A DNA stretch of 64,000 nucleotides from NCBI GenBank assembly GCA_001464895.1, contig LNEE01000017.1:124001-188000 (forward strand), read 5' to 3'. The position numbers and the translations under genes were made by a program. Positions 53,108-61,793 of this stretch are shown here, piece after piece. This DNA is from Betaproteobacteria bacterium Ga0077532. Its GTDB lineage: Bacteria; Pseudomonadota; Gammaproteobacteria; Burkholderiales; Ga0077523. Under the pieces are notes generated by a model. The model searched no databases. It was not told the DNA's origin and saw only the letters and a list, made by a program, of their open reading frames with translations. Position 1 is the stretch's first letter. The number at the start of each line of letters is the position of its first letter.

Positions 53108-54535
53108 TCAGACAGCCACGACGTCCGGACTGCCGGACGACAGATCAGCCAGCCACTGGCGTCGGCGGGACAGCATTCCCGCGGCGGCGCACATCTCCTC
53201 GGCGTCGCCGAAGGCCGGCACCCCCGCGGATTCGAGCTTGGCGAACCACTCGGCACGCCCTTCCAGCGTACCCATCATCGTATGCAGCACGGGCACCTCC
53301 GCAGACGCCCCAGCCGCGGCAAGCGCCGTCACGACGGGAGCCGCATCGACCATGAACGGCACGACGTGGATCATCAGCACGGCATCGACACGGCCCCGCA
53401 GGCCGTCGAGCATCGCGGCGAGCACGGGGCCAAACCGGTCCTCACGGGCGTCCGCCAGCAGATCCATCGGATTCGCCACCGCCGCCTCGGGCGGGAGCAT
53501 GCCGCGCAGGGTCGCGGCGAGGTCCGACGGCAGATCGATCATCTCCAGGCCGGCCTGCATCACGGCATCGGCGGCAAGTACGCCGGGGCCGCCGGAATTC
53601 GAGAGCACGAGAACCCGTCGGCCGATCCCCCTCGGATGGGTCCCGAAGACCTTGCCCGCCAGACGAAGCTCACGAAGCGTCGCCACGCGGTGCACGCCTG
53701 CATCCGCGCAGAAGGCATCGGTTGCGTCGGCCGTCATCGCGAGGGATCCCGTGTGGCGGAAGGCAGCATCGCGTCCGGCGAGCGTCCGGCCACCCACCAG
53801 GGCAATGATCGGCTTGCGGCGCGAGACCCGGGCAGCGACCTCCCGGAAACGGTCCGCTTCTCCGAACGATTCCACGTAGAGCAGGATCGCCCCGCACTTC
53901 GGGTCCGCGCCGAGGTACTCGACGTAGTCGGCGAGGTCGAGATGCATCGCATTGCCCACCGACACGATCGCACCGAGCGGGATCCCATCGCGATGACTCG
54001 CGGCGATCATCTCCTCGGCGATGGCGCCCGACTGGGAGATGAGCGCCACGGGACCGCCGGCCGGCACATCCCGGAAGAACGTCGCGGCGAATCGGGCATT
54101 GGCATCGAGCACGTTCACGAGCCCACCGCAGTTCGGCCCGCCGATGAGGAGGTCCTGGTCCGCTGCCAGCGTCCGAAGTTCGGCGTCGCGCGCACGGCCC
54201 ACTTCACCCGCCTCGGAGAACCCACCCGGCAGGATCAGCAGATTGCGATGGCCGGTGGCGGCGGCCTCCCGGGCGACGTCGAGGATCGCCTCGGGCCGTA
54301 CCAGCACCGCCACGAGATCCGCGGGCGGGGAGATCTCGCGCAACGATGTCACCGCGGGCAGGCCCTGGATGACGCCACCCTTCGGATTCACGGGAATGAC
54401 GCGCCCACCCCAGCCGCAAAGGCGCAGGTTGCGCAGTACGGCACCGCCGGAACTGGTGGGACGCTCGCCCGCGCCCACCACGGCAATGCTGGAGGGCCGG
54501 AAGAAGGCATCCATGCGGTGGAGATCGATGGCCAT
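53108..54535 (-). CDS. NDP-forming acyl-CoA synthetase, alpha-type (no ATP-grasp)
   Basis: Protein of 475 aa. It has a CoA-binding Rossmann domain (SSIAVVGAGERPTSSGGAVL, about 13-140) and two CoA-ligase domains with the phosphohistidine loop: H261 in AFRHTGS. The ATP-grasp (beta) domain of full-length synthetases is missing and no separate one is encoded nearby. Thus it is an alpha-type subunit that needs a partner, or acts only as a CoA transferase or binding protein. ATG 54535 is preferred; ATG 54514 is possible. It sits between the DUF1537 kinase and the GST. Confidence 0.85.
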   Translation of the reverse strand: MAIDLHRMDAFFRPSSIAVVGAGERPTSSGGAVLRNLRLCGWGGRVIPVNPKGGVIQGLPAVTSLREISPPADLVAVLVRPEAILDVAREAAATGHRNLLILPGGFSEAGEVGRARDAELRTLAADQDLLIGGPNCGGLVNVLDANARFAATFFRDVPAGGPVALISQSGAIAEEMIAASHRDGIPLGAIVSVGNAMHLDLADYVEYLGADPKCGAILLYVESFGEADRFREVAARVSRRKPIIALVGGRTLAGRDAAFRHTGSLAMTADATDAFCADAGVHRVATLRELRLAGKVFGTHPRGIGRRVLVLSNSGGPGVLAADAVMQAGLEMIDLPSDLAATLRGMLPPEAAVANPMDLLADAREDRFGPVLAAMLDGLRGRVDAVLMIHVVPFMVDAAPVVTALAAAGASAEVPVLHTMMGTLEGRAEWFAKLESAGVPAFGDAEEMCAAAGMLSRRRQWLADLSSGSPDVVAV

Positions 54536-54546
54536 GCCTGTGGCGC

Positions 54547-55746
54547 TCAGGAGGTCGCCGCGGGCGCGCGAACCCGCAGACGCCGACCGATCTCGGACAA
54601 CGCCGTGGCATCCCCGAAGCCGCCGGCCTTGGTCACCAGCCACACCGCACGGGTGCCGATCATCAACCTCGCGTAGGCGATACCGGGCATCAGCTCGCCT
54701 CCGACTGCCAGCGCCGGGTTGCCGCTCGCCCTCAGGCACGCCACCGCGGTGTCGCCGCCGGTGGCGACGATCGCCTGCGCATTGCCCGCCCCGAGCAATC
54801 GCATCGCGTGGCGCGCAAGCATGTTCGCGACCTCGGCGGCGTCACCCTCCTGGCCCTGCTTGTCGGGCACCGACATCAGCAGGACATCGGCGCCCGGGGA
54901 CAGCACGGGCTCCTTGTGCAGTCGACCGTTGACCGCCTCCACCAGACAGGCTCCCTCGGCCGTGAGCGTCAGCGCCTGCTCCCGGGAGGCTGGCGCCCTG
55001 GAACCGACCACGAAGACGATGCGCCCGAAGACAGCGGGCGGTTCGGGCTGCGCACCCGCGACGGCCAGCGCCCGCGCGAGGGCCGCGGTGAGTCCGGCCG
55101 ACCCGACGAGCAACCAACGCGCGCATTGCGGCAGGGCCGCTGCAGCGATCCCGGAAAGATCGTCATCGGTGGCGGCGTCCACGACGGCCACGGAAAACCC
55201 GTCAGGGTCGGCGATGGCGAACGCGCGCGCCGAGTACGTCCGCGCCGAGGCGGCGGCGTCGTGGGGCGCGAACGCCTCGGCAAGGGGCGCCGTCAGTGAA
55301 GGAGAAAGCGCGTCGCGCGCAAACCCGGTGTCGGCAAGCGGCGCACCGTGCACGAACACGGCACCGCCCCGGACGACGCGGCCCTGGGCAGGGAAGGCTG
55401 GCGCCACGACGAGACGGTCACGACCGGCGAGCCGCTGCAAGGCCCTGGATTCCGCTACCGGATTGCCCCGGAGCGTGGAATCGATCTTCTTCACCACGAC
55501 GTCGAAGGTCTCGCCGCCCACCTGCCGCCAGGCCTGCTCCACGCGTTGTCCGGCGGCCTCGGGCGAGAGATGACGCGACTCGGTGTTGACGGACACCACC
55601 GTGGCCCGCGCGAAGCGCGAGGGGTCGCAATCCTCCGGGACCGCGGCGACCCAGGTGGGAAGCCCGCAGGACGCGAAGGGACCGGCAGCATCCATGGCGC
55701 CGGTCAGGTCGTCCGCGATGATGAGGACGCGTGGTCGATCGGTCAT
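54547..55746 (-). CDS. Four-carbon acid sugar kinase (DUF1537: OtnK/DtnK/LtnK family)
   Basis: Kinase of 399 aa. The N-terminal substrate domain has ADDLTGAMD (residues 11-19) and KKIDSTLRGN, and the C-terminal nucleotide domain has VATGGDTA. Known members phosphorylate D-threonate, L-threonate, D-erythronate or 3-oxo-tetronate, usually with a PdxA2-type dehydrogenase as partner, which is exactly the next gene upstream (54-base gap). Its presence amid gentisate genes is unusual. Specificity is not readable. Confidence 0.9.
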   Translation of the reverse strand: MTDRPRVLIIADDLTGAMDAAGPFASCGLPTWVAAVPEDCDPSRFARATVVSVNTESRHLSPEAAGQRVEQAWRQVGGETFDVVVKKIDSTLRGNPVAESRALQRLAGRDRLVVAPAFPAQGRVVRGGAVFVHGAPLADTGFARDALSPSLTAPLAEAFAPHDAAASARTYSARAFAIADPDGFSVAVVDAATDDDLSGIAAAALPQCARWLLVGSAGLTAALARALAVAGAQPEPPAVFGRIVFVVGSRAPASREQALTLTAEGACLVEAVNGRLHKEPVLSPGADVLLMSVPDKQGQEGDAAEVANMLARHAMRLLGAGNAQAIVATGGDTAVACLRASGNPALAVGGELMPGIAYARLMIGTRAVWLVTKAGGFGDATALSEIGRRLRVRAPAATS

Positions 55747-55800
55747 TCCAGCAAGGCTCGGGGTGGGATCGGTGAGGGGACGGCGGATCCGGGCGGTCGA

Positions 55801-56790
55801 TCAGGCCGCGGGACGACTGGTCATGCGACGTGCGTAGGCGATGGCGGACTGCATGTTCGTGTGATCGGCGCGCCCGGTGCCCGCGATGTCGAAGGCTGTG
55901 CCGTGGTCCACGGAGGTTCGTCGGATCGGCAGACCGAGGGTTACGTTGACCGTGGTGTCGAACGCGATCAGCTTGGTGGGGATGTGTCCCTGATCGTGGT
56001 ACTGGGCAATCACGAGATCGAACTCGCCACGCAGCGCGCGGTAGAAGACGGTGTCGCCGGAGATCGGCCCCCTTGCATCGATGCCCTCCGCCTGGGCGGC
56101 GGTCACGGCGCCGTTGATCTGGTCGATCTCCTCGCGGCCGAAGATGCCGCCTTCGCCGCAATGCGGGTTGATCCCGGCCACCGCGATGCGCGGATTGGGA
56201 ATGCCGATCGACACGTAGTGGCGGTATCCGGTGCGGATGGTGTCGAGAACTCGCTGCGTGGTTGCGCGCTCGGTGGCGACGCGCAGACTGCAATGGGTGG
56301 ACACGTGAAGGGCCGAGAGCTTCTCGGAGGCCAGCAACATCCAGGACTGCTTGGTGTCGGTCAGCGTAGCGAGCAGTTCGGTGTGCCCGTCGAAGTGGTG
56401 ACCCGCGGAATGCAACGCGCCCTTGTTGAGGGGTGCCGTCACGATGACGCCGATCTCGCCTGCGAGCGCGAGCGTGACCGCGCGCTCGATGTACCGATAG
56501 GCCGCCTCACCGCCAGCCTCGGAGATCACGCCGACCTTCAGCGTATCGATCCCCTTGGAGTCCACGTGAATGACCGGGACCTCACCGGGGGCCGGGTTCA
56601 GGTAGTCGGTGCTGAACCGGAGCTTCGATCCCACCACGGCGTCGGCACGCTTCAGCAGATCGAGATTGCCGACCACCGCCGCAGTCGACCGCTCTGCGGG
56701 AGACATGTCGGCGAGCGCCTTCACGATGATCTCCGGGCCGATGCCGGAGGGATCGCCCATGGTGATGCCGAGCCTGGCAGGAGCCGTCAT
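55801..56790 (-). CDS. pdxA2: PdxA-family NAD-dependent dehydrogenase (PdxA2 / TphB-like)
   Basis: Metal-dependent oxidative decarboxylase of 329 aa. [11 protein letters not shown] (11-21), [26 protein letters not shown] and the C-terminal [14 protein letters not shown] and [16 protein letters not shown] are PdxA marks with the metal His residues. Paired with a DUF1537 kinase, the family oxidises 4-phospho-threonate/erythronate to dihydroxyacetone phosphate. The same fold also includes TphB, which dehydrogenates and decarboxylates an aromatic cis-dihydrodiol; that role is a real alternative in this cluster. Confidence 0.88.
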   Translation of the reverse strand: MTAPARLGITMGDPSGIGPEIIVKALADMSPAERSTAAVVGNLDLLKRADAVVGSKLRFSTDYLNPAPGEVPVIHVDSKGIDTLKVGVISEAGGEAAYRYIERAVTLALAGEIGVIVTAPLNKGALHSAGHHFDGHTELLATLTDTKQSWMLLASEKLSALHVSTHCSLRVATERATTQRVLDTIRTGYRHYVSIGIPNPRIAVAGINPHCGEGGIFGREEIDQINGAVTAAQAEGIDARGPISGDTVFYRALRGEFDLVIAQYHDQGHIPTKLIAFDTTVNVTLGLPIRRTSVDHGTAFDIAGTGRADHTNMQSAIAYARRMTSRPAA

Positions 56791-56890
56791 GCGTTGCCTC
56801 TGGAGTGGCCTGGGAAAAGCCCGCGATTATATGGCCGAAGGTCGCAGCGGGCTTGGGATTTCCGCATCGGTCCGACGGCCACCCCGGCCA

Positions 56891-57793
56891 TCAGGTCTCG
56901 ACGGTGAGCGCCGAACGGACGTCGGCGACTGACGCCGGCGAGGCCCCCATGTTCGTGATGCGCTCAACCGCAGCCTCGACCAGCTGCACGTTGCTCCGGT
57001 CGGTGCCGAACGGGACGTCCTCGAGACCCGTGCGGACGTGCCCGCCCTCGATAACCGCTCTGGGGATCAACGGAAGCACGTCGACGCCGAGTCCGCCGAC
57101 CATCCATTGCGCACCGGGCGCGAACTGGTCGAGCAGATTGAGGTAGGCGGTGACGGCGTAGTCCTCGGGCGGGAACCCGAAGCTGTAGTCCGAGGTGAAC
57201 ATCAGTCGGTAGACCGGCGCAGGACAACCGCAACGCCAGTGCATTGCCGCCCCGAGCCGGATGAAGCCAGGCTCGTAGATCGCATACGCCGGGTGGAAGG
57301 CGAACTGCCGCGCAAGGCCGAGCGCGTGGCGGATCTGCTCTTCCGGGTTGGCGTACACGAAGCCCGGTTCGTCCCGCTGCAATTGATCCCAATGCGTGAT
57401 GTTGGTGGAACCCGGGTCCACCACGGCCCACTCCACGAGCCCCCGCTTCGCGAGTTCCTCGGTGTGGGCGAACCGCTGCTGCGCGTCGGACTGGGGCACG
57501 CCGTCGTCGCCCACGAACGGGATCGTCGGATACACGATCGCATCCACCTTGTCGCGGATGCCCGCGATGATCTCGGCGTAGGTCTGCCAGTCGTCACGCT
57601 GTCGGCCGGTGGCCTCGTCGTAGGCGTGCACGTGGACGATGGATGCCCCCGCCTCCACGCATGCGACACCTTCTGCAATGATGTCCGCGATGGAGATGGG
57701 AATGCGCGGCTGGCGCGCACGCCCCCACGGGCCGTTCAGTGCAACCTCCAGCCAGACTTTCCGTCCGCCGTCCTGCTGTTCGTCTTCGCTCAT
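56891..57793 (-). CDS. Second beta-keto acid cleavage enzyme (BKACE, DUF849)
   Basis: Zinc enzyme of 300 aa, only distantly like the one at 28264-29196. The zinc pair is H54/H56 in SIVHVHAYDEATG, and the closing GLEDVPFGTDRSNVQLVEAA has the shape of the family. ATG 57793 has GAGGTG about eight bases ahead; a GTG three codons earlier is weaker. Ten bases separate it from the fumarylpyruvate hydrolase gene. It may cleave a ring-derived or side-chain beta-keto acid. Confidence 0.85.
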   Translation of the reverse strand: MSEDEQQDGGRKVWLEVALNGPWGRARQPRIPISIADIIAEGVACVEAGASIVHVHAYDEATGRQRDDWQTYAEIIAGIRDKVDAIVYPTIPFVGDDGVPQSDAQQRFAHTEELAKRGLVEWAVVDPGSTNITHWDQLQRDEPGFVYANPEEQIRHALGLARQFAFHPAYAIYEPGFIRLGAAMHWRCGCPAPVYRLMFTSDYSFGFPPEDYAVTAYLNLLDQFAPGAQWMVGGLGVDVLPLIPRAVIEGGHVRTGLEDVPFGTDRSNVQLVEAAVERITNMGASPASVADVRSALTVET

Positions 57794-57803
57794 TTCACCC
57801 ACC

Positions 57804-58499
57804 TCACAGCGCCGGGACGATGGTGACGTCCAGGTCGGCGAACCCTTCGATCCTGCCAGTCAGGCGATCGCCTGCCACCACGGGGCCGACGCCAGCGGGT
57901 GTCCCGGTGTAGATCAGATCACCGGGCTGGAGCATGTAGTAGTCCGAAAGGAAACTGATGGTCTCGGGCACCGACCAGATGAGGTCGGCGAGATCACCGT
58001 GCTGCTTCGTCTCGCCATTCACGAGGAGCGAGATCGCCCCCTTGGACGGATGTCCGTGGCTGGCCGCGGGATACAGCGGACCGAGCGGCGCGGCCTCGTC
58101 GAACGACTTGCCGAAGTCCCACGGCCGACCCAGATCGCGCGCGGCGAACTGCAGATCGCGCCGGGTCATGTCGAGCCCCACCCCGTAACCGAAGACGTGC
58201 GACAACGCGTCGGCGACGGGGATGCGCCGCCCGCCCTTGGCGATCGCGACGACGAGTTCGATCTCGTGCTGGTAGTTCTTCGTGCCGGGGGGATAGTGGA
58301 TGTCGCCGCCACCGGGGACCACGGAATCGGCCGGCTTCAGGAAGAAGAATGGCGGCTCCTTGTCCGGATCCTTGCCCATCTCCCTGGCGTGTGCGGCGTA
58401 ATTGCGACCGACGCAGTACACGCGACGCACTGGAAACATTTCCTTGTGCCCGACGATGGGCACGAGCGTGGGGGCCTGCGGCTCGAACAGGGTGGTCAT
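57804..58499 (-). CDS. Fumarylpyruvate hydrolase (FAA-hydrolase family)
   Basis: Hydrolase of 231 aa that splits fumarylpyruvate into fumarate and pyruvate. The metal ligands lie in YQHEIELVVAI (ExE) and in the later Asp, with VYCVGRNYAAHAREMG and FFFLKPADSVV at the front, as in bacterial gentisate-pathway hydrolases. GGGAA lies before the ATG. With gentisate dioxygenase two genes upstream and the GST at the end of the run, the lower gentisate pathway is complete. Confidence 0.92.
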   Translation of the reverse strand: MTTLFEPQAPTLVPIVGHKEMFPVRRVYCVGRNYAAHAREMGKDPDKEPPFFFLKPADSVVPGGGDIHYPPGTKNYQHEIELVVAIAKGGRRIPVADALSHVFGYGVGLDMTRRDLQFAARDLGRPWDFGKSFDEAAPLGPLYPAASHGHPSKGAISLLVNGETKQHGDLADLIWSVPETISFLSDYYMLQPGDLIYTGTPAGVGPVVAGDRLTGRIEGFADLDVTIVPAL

Positions 58500-58517
58500 G
58501 ACGAATTCCCGGTGAAG

Positions 58518-59048
58518 TCAGAAGAGATGAAGGACGCCGGCGATGATGCCCAGAGGCCAGCGCCCGCCTTCGAAAAGGGCGTATTTTCGCACGAAGAGAT
58601 GATCGGGCCCGGTCCCGGCGAGGCGCGTCAGGGACAACCCGTTGGCCGCCATGCTCGCCGCGCCGGCCGCGGCGCGGACGAGCGCCTCGTCGGCCACGCC
58701 GGCGCGTGCCGCCGCCACGGCCGCCGCCCCGTGGATGGCCTCGTGTTCCGCACCGGCGGCAAGACTCAGGCTTTCCAGTGCAGCCGCCTCACCGAGCTTC
58801 TCGACACAGCGGCGCATCAGGGCACGTCGCTCGGCCTCCTCGCGTTCCCACCAGCTGACGTCCCAGGCTGGGTTGCGGATGATCCGCTCGGCGTGCTCCC
58901 ACGACGCCACGGGCTCGACCGGCATGCGCGCCGGCAGCCCGAGCGCGTCCAGATAGGCGCGCGCATCGGCGATGTCGGACGGTTCGAAGGGCAACCCACA
59001 CGCCGAGAACCAGGCGGCGGACGACAGGCCATAGAGCTGGGGATTCAC
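58518..59048 (-). CDS. Unknown 176-residue helical protein in the gentisate operon
   Basis: No family recognised. The GTG start overlaps the stop of gentisate dioxygenase (GTGA), so it is almost certainly translated with it. The sequence is Ala/Glu/Arg-rich: a Trp-rich segment WDVSWWEREEAERRALMRRC near residues 70-90, a long run of Ala helices with GAEHEAIHGAAAVAAARAG, and an ending GRWPLGIIAGVLHLF. There is no signal peptide. Possible roles are an accessory subunit or chaperone of the dioxygenase or of the diiron enzyme; nothing in it fixes this. Confidence 0.75.
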   Translation of the reverse strand: MNPQLYGLSSAAWFSACGLPFEPSDIADARAYLDALGLPARMPVEPVASWEHAERIIRNPAWDVSWWEREEAERRALMRRCVEKLGEAAALESLSLAAGAEHEAIHGAAAVAAARAGVADEALVRAAAGAASMAANGLSLTRLAGTGPDHLFVRKYALFEGGRWPLGIIAGVLHLF

Positions 59049-60088
59049 GCGATGCGCTCCTCGCGCCAAAGATGCAGCGCCTGCTGGACGGGGCGGTCGG
59101 AGAAGCTGAACAGCACCGTGTCATCGCCCTGGGTGACGAAACGGTACGGCATCCAGGAAGGCACGACGAAGGTGTCGCGCGGCCCGAAGTCGAAGCGCTT
59201 GCCGGCGATCTCGACGACACCGCGCCCCTCGATCACCTGGAACACGGTGCCATCGGTGCTGCGGTAGGCGTTGCCGGAGAACCCTGCCGGGATCCACTGC
59301 ACGAACGCCCCCATGGTCGGCATCGCCGGGCCACCCGTGGATGGGTTGATGAACTGCATGCGGTAGCCGTTCGCCGCATCGACCTCCTGCCCCTTCGACA
59401 ACCGATGCAGGGCTTCGCGACTCCGCGCATACGGATACGCGAACACGGGTGACGCACCGTGCGTCGACCGGAAATCGACCGGCAGCAGATTGGCGCCATA
59501 GCGCGCCTGCGCATCGCCCTCCGGCCGGGTCACCGGCTGGGATTCCGCCGGGTAGTTCTCCGCGAACCCGCAGTCGAAGAAACGCACGAGCGGGATGTCG
59601 AGTCCGTCGAGCCAGACGACCGGGACTTCAGCGGGATTCCCGTGGTCGTGCCACGTCCACGACGGCGTGATGATGAAGTCCCCGGCATGCATCGTCGCGC
59701 GCTCGCCGTCGACCGCGGTGTAGGCGCCCTCGCCTTCCACGATGAGACGCAGCGCGGTCTGCGTATGGCGATGGCTGGGCGCGACCTCGCCGGGCAGGAT
59801 CAGCTGCAGACCGGCGTATAGAGATTGGGTGATGGAAGAGGAGCCCGGCATCCCCGGGTTCTCGAGGATCAGGACCCGCCGCACCGCCTCGCGGGCCGTG
59901 ATGAGCGTGCCGGACTCCATGAGCGCAGGACGGATGGCGTCGTAGTGCCAGAGGTGAGGCACGCAGGGTGTCCGCGGGGTCTCCGGCACGAGTGCCGACA
60001 TGGCCTCCCAGAGCGGGGTCATGCCCTGGGTGCCGATTCGCCGGTAGTAGTCGTCGCGCGCTGCGCGGTTGTCGACGGGCTGGTTCAC
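59045..60088 (-). CDS. gtdA: Gentisate 1,2-dioxygenase
   Basis: Ring-cleaving Fe(II) bicupin of 347 aa that turns gentisate into maleylpyruvate. The iron site is H106/H108 in HRHTQTALRLIVEG and H147 in TWHDHG, the spacing of known enzymes. The start is GTG 60088 with AGGGAGGAG ahead; an upstream ATG has no such site. It links the oxygenase genes upstream to the hydrolase and isomerase genes downstream. The substrate may be gentisate itself or a substituted gentisate. Confidence 0.94.
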   Translation of the reverse strand: MNQPVDNRAARDDYYRRIGTQGMTPLWEAMSALVPETPRTPCVPHLWHYDAIRPALMESGTLITAREAVRRVLILENPGMPGSSSITQSLYAGLQLILPGEVAPSHRHTQTALRLIVEGEGAYTAVDGERATMHAGDFIITPSWTWHDHGNPAEVPVVWLDGLDIPLVRFFDCGFAENYPAESQPVTRPEGDAQARYGANLLPVDFRSTHGASPVFAYPYARSREALHRLSKGQEVDAANGYRMQFINPSTGGPAMPTMGAFVQWIPAGFSGNAYRSTDGTVFQVIEGRGVVEIAGKRFDFGPRDTFVVPSWMPYRFVTQGDDTVLFSFSDRPVQQALHLWREERIA

Positions 60089-60140
60089 GGGGTCTCCTCC
60101 CTGAGGCCGATGCGATGAAGGCACGGGGGTGCCTGGACGG

Positions 60141-60842
60141 TCAGGGCAGGATCGGGAGGCGCAGCCCGAAATCCTTCTCGACGAGTTCGGTCACCCGCCC
60201 GAGGAAATCCTCGCGCATCTCGTCGTTGCTGCGCTGCTTCAGGCCGAGGCGCCGGTACATCTCGTTGTTCTTCGAGTTGCTCGCCCCGAAGAACGCCGGC
60301 GTGATCGGAAAATAACGATCGAGGGCATCCTGCACCTCGGAAGCACGGCCCGCCTGGATGAGTTCGAGGCAGAAGTCCTTGCCGAACTTCGCGTGGAATT
60401 TCTCCTCCGGCATCGTGATGCGGGCAAGATTGCGCAGCGGATGGAACGAGCAGTGGAGAAGGTCCTCGACCTGCAGGATCTCGGCGTAGTCGGCAACGGC
60501 CTTGATCACGCAGAACTCCGGCCACGTGCGCAGCTGGAACTCGAAGATCGACAGCGGTCGCTTGGTGCCGGGATCCATGCGATCGGGCGCCACACCCATT
60601 TCCTCGGCGAGCGTGCGGAAGCGGACGTGGTGATGGTATTCCTCCATCGCGACGCGACAGGTGAGCCACTTCGCGTAGGGCGTAGGCGCCAGGGCGATCG
60701 CGGGCTCGTCGAACACCTGCGCTCCGTACAACTCGTTCACTGCGTGGCTGATCACGATCTTCTCGACCGCCACCCGGTACTCCTCAGGCTGCGTGGCGAG
60801 GTCTGCGACCGTCTTCACATCCGGTATGGCGACTGCGCTCAT
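60141..60842 (-). CDS. Ferritin-like diiron protein of the PaaA/PaaC family
   Basis: Putative oxygenase of 233 aa. Helical throughout, with candidate iron ligands E37 (VNELYG), E67-x2-H70 (MEEYHHH), a Glu near 121-126 and E147-x2-H150 (PEEKFH), the carboxylate pattern of the PaaA-type catalytic subunit rather than the inactive PaaC. PaaA of the phenylacetyl-CoA epoxidase is about 310 aa and works with PaaB, C, D and E; here no such partners except a reductase are present. GGGAG lies before ATG 60842. Confidence 0.85.
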   Translation of the reverse strand: MSAVAIPDVKTVADLATQPEEYRVAVEKIVISHAVNELYGAQVFDEPAIALAPTPYAKWLTCRVAMEEYHHHVRFRTLAEEMGVAPDRMDPGTKRPLSIFEFQLRTWPEFCVIKAVADYAEILQVEDLLHCSFHPLRNLARITMPEEKFHAKFGKDFCLELIQAGRASEVQDALDRYFPITPAFFGASNSKNNEMYRRLGLKQRSNDEMREDFLGRVTELVEKDFGLRLPILP

Positions 60843-60863
60843 GGTCGTTGCTCCCATTGATAT

Positions 60864-61793
60864 CTAGAGAAGGGGTTCGGTGTTGAACAGTTCGAGATCT
60901 GTCGCGAGATCGGTGAGGCGGTCGGCGAACTCGGCCTCCAGCACCCCGCCGAGCGCCAGCGCATCCTGCCGGTCGAGCGGCTCGCTCACCACGCGTGCCA
61001 CGGGCCGGGCCTGCGAGAAGAGAAAGATCTCCCGCCCCCGCACGCCGAGGATCTGCCCGGTGAATCCGTTCGCCGGACTAACGAGGAACGCGATGACCCG
61101 CGCGACGTGCTCTGCGGGAATCCGCAGCCCGCGCGCCTTGTACTCGGCTTGCGCATCGTTGGCCGCCTGGATCGACTCCGTGACGCGCGTGGCGGCGAAC
61201 GGCGCCACGGCGTTGCACAGGATCCCGGAGCGGTGGAGGTCCATCGCGACCGTGCGCGTGAGACCGGCGAGACCGGCCTTCGCCGAGGCATAGGCGCTCT
61301 GCGCGAAGTTGCCCACGAGCCCGGCGCTGGAGATGACGTTCACGATGCGGCCGGGCGCACGACCGGTCTTCACCTGATCGCGCATGGCGGGCGTCGCCGC
61401 CGCGAGAATCGCGAACGGAGTGTGCAGGTTCACCTCGAGCACGCGCTGCCAGTCGTCCCGCTGCGCCTTGAAGATGAAGCCGTCGCGCAGGATCGCGGCG
61501 TTGTTGACGACGATGTCGATGGCGCCGAAGCGCTCCCGGGCTGCGGCGACGGCCGCCTCGGCCTGGCCCGGCGAAGCGAGATCGGCGATGAAAGCTGCGG
61601 CACGGCCGCCCAGCGAAGCGGCAACGGCATTCGCAACGGATGGATCTGGAGCGTCCCCGCCGATGCCAACGCCTGCATCGGCCACGAGAACCGAGGCCCC
61701 GAGCGCGTGCAAGGTTCGGGTCACCGCAAGGCCGATCCCGCGCGCCCCGCCCGTCACCAGCGCGACACGCCCTTCGAGCAGCGGTGCAGTCAT
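60864..61793 (-). CDS. Short-chain dehydrogenase with C-terminal extension
   Basis: NAD(P)-dependent oxidoreductase of 309 aa. The cofactor loop is VTGGARGIG (13-21), with VVNNAA and the catalytic S155, Y168 and K172 (YASAK). It has an extra C-terminal tail of about 50 residues (LDRQDALALGGVLEAEFADR), also seen in dehydrogenases of the HSD17B4 type. Its start overlaps the reductase stop (ATGA). It may oxidise a hydroxy or dihydrodiol intermediate from the diiron enzyme. Confidence 0.9.
   Translation of the reverse strand: MTAPLLEGRVALVTGGARGIGLAVTRTLHALGASVLVADAGVGIGGDAPDPSVANAVAASLGGRAAAFIADLASPGQAEAAVAAARERFGAIDIVVNNAAILRDGFIFKAQRDDWQRVLEVNLHTPFAILAAATPAMRDQVKTGRAPGRIVNVISSAGLVGNFAQSAYASAKAGLAGLTRTVAMDLHRSGILCNAVAPFAATRVTESIQAANDAQAEYKARGLRIPAEHVARVIAFLVSPANGFTGQILGVRGREIFLFSQARPVARVVSEPLDRQDALALGGVLEAEFADRLTDLATDLELFNTEPLL

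Noticed and set aside
55348..56907. Open frame of 519 codons on the plus strand opposite the DUF1537 and pdxA-type genes
   Set aside because: Antisense to two well-supported genes; no recognisable motif.
57804..58499. Fumarylacetoacetase (tyrosine pathway) for the FAA-hydrolase protein
   Set aside because: At 231 aa it is far shorter than fumarylacetoacetase (about 420 aa), and gentisate dioxygenase, not homogentisate dioxygenase, is adjacent.
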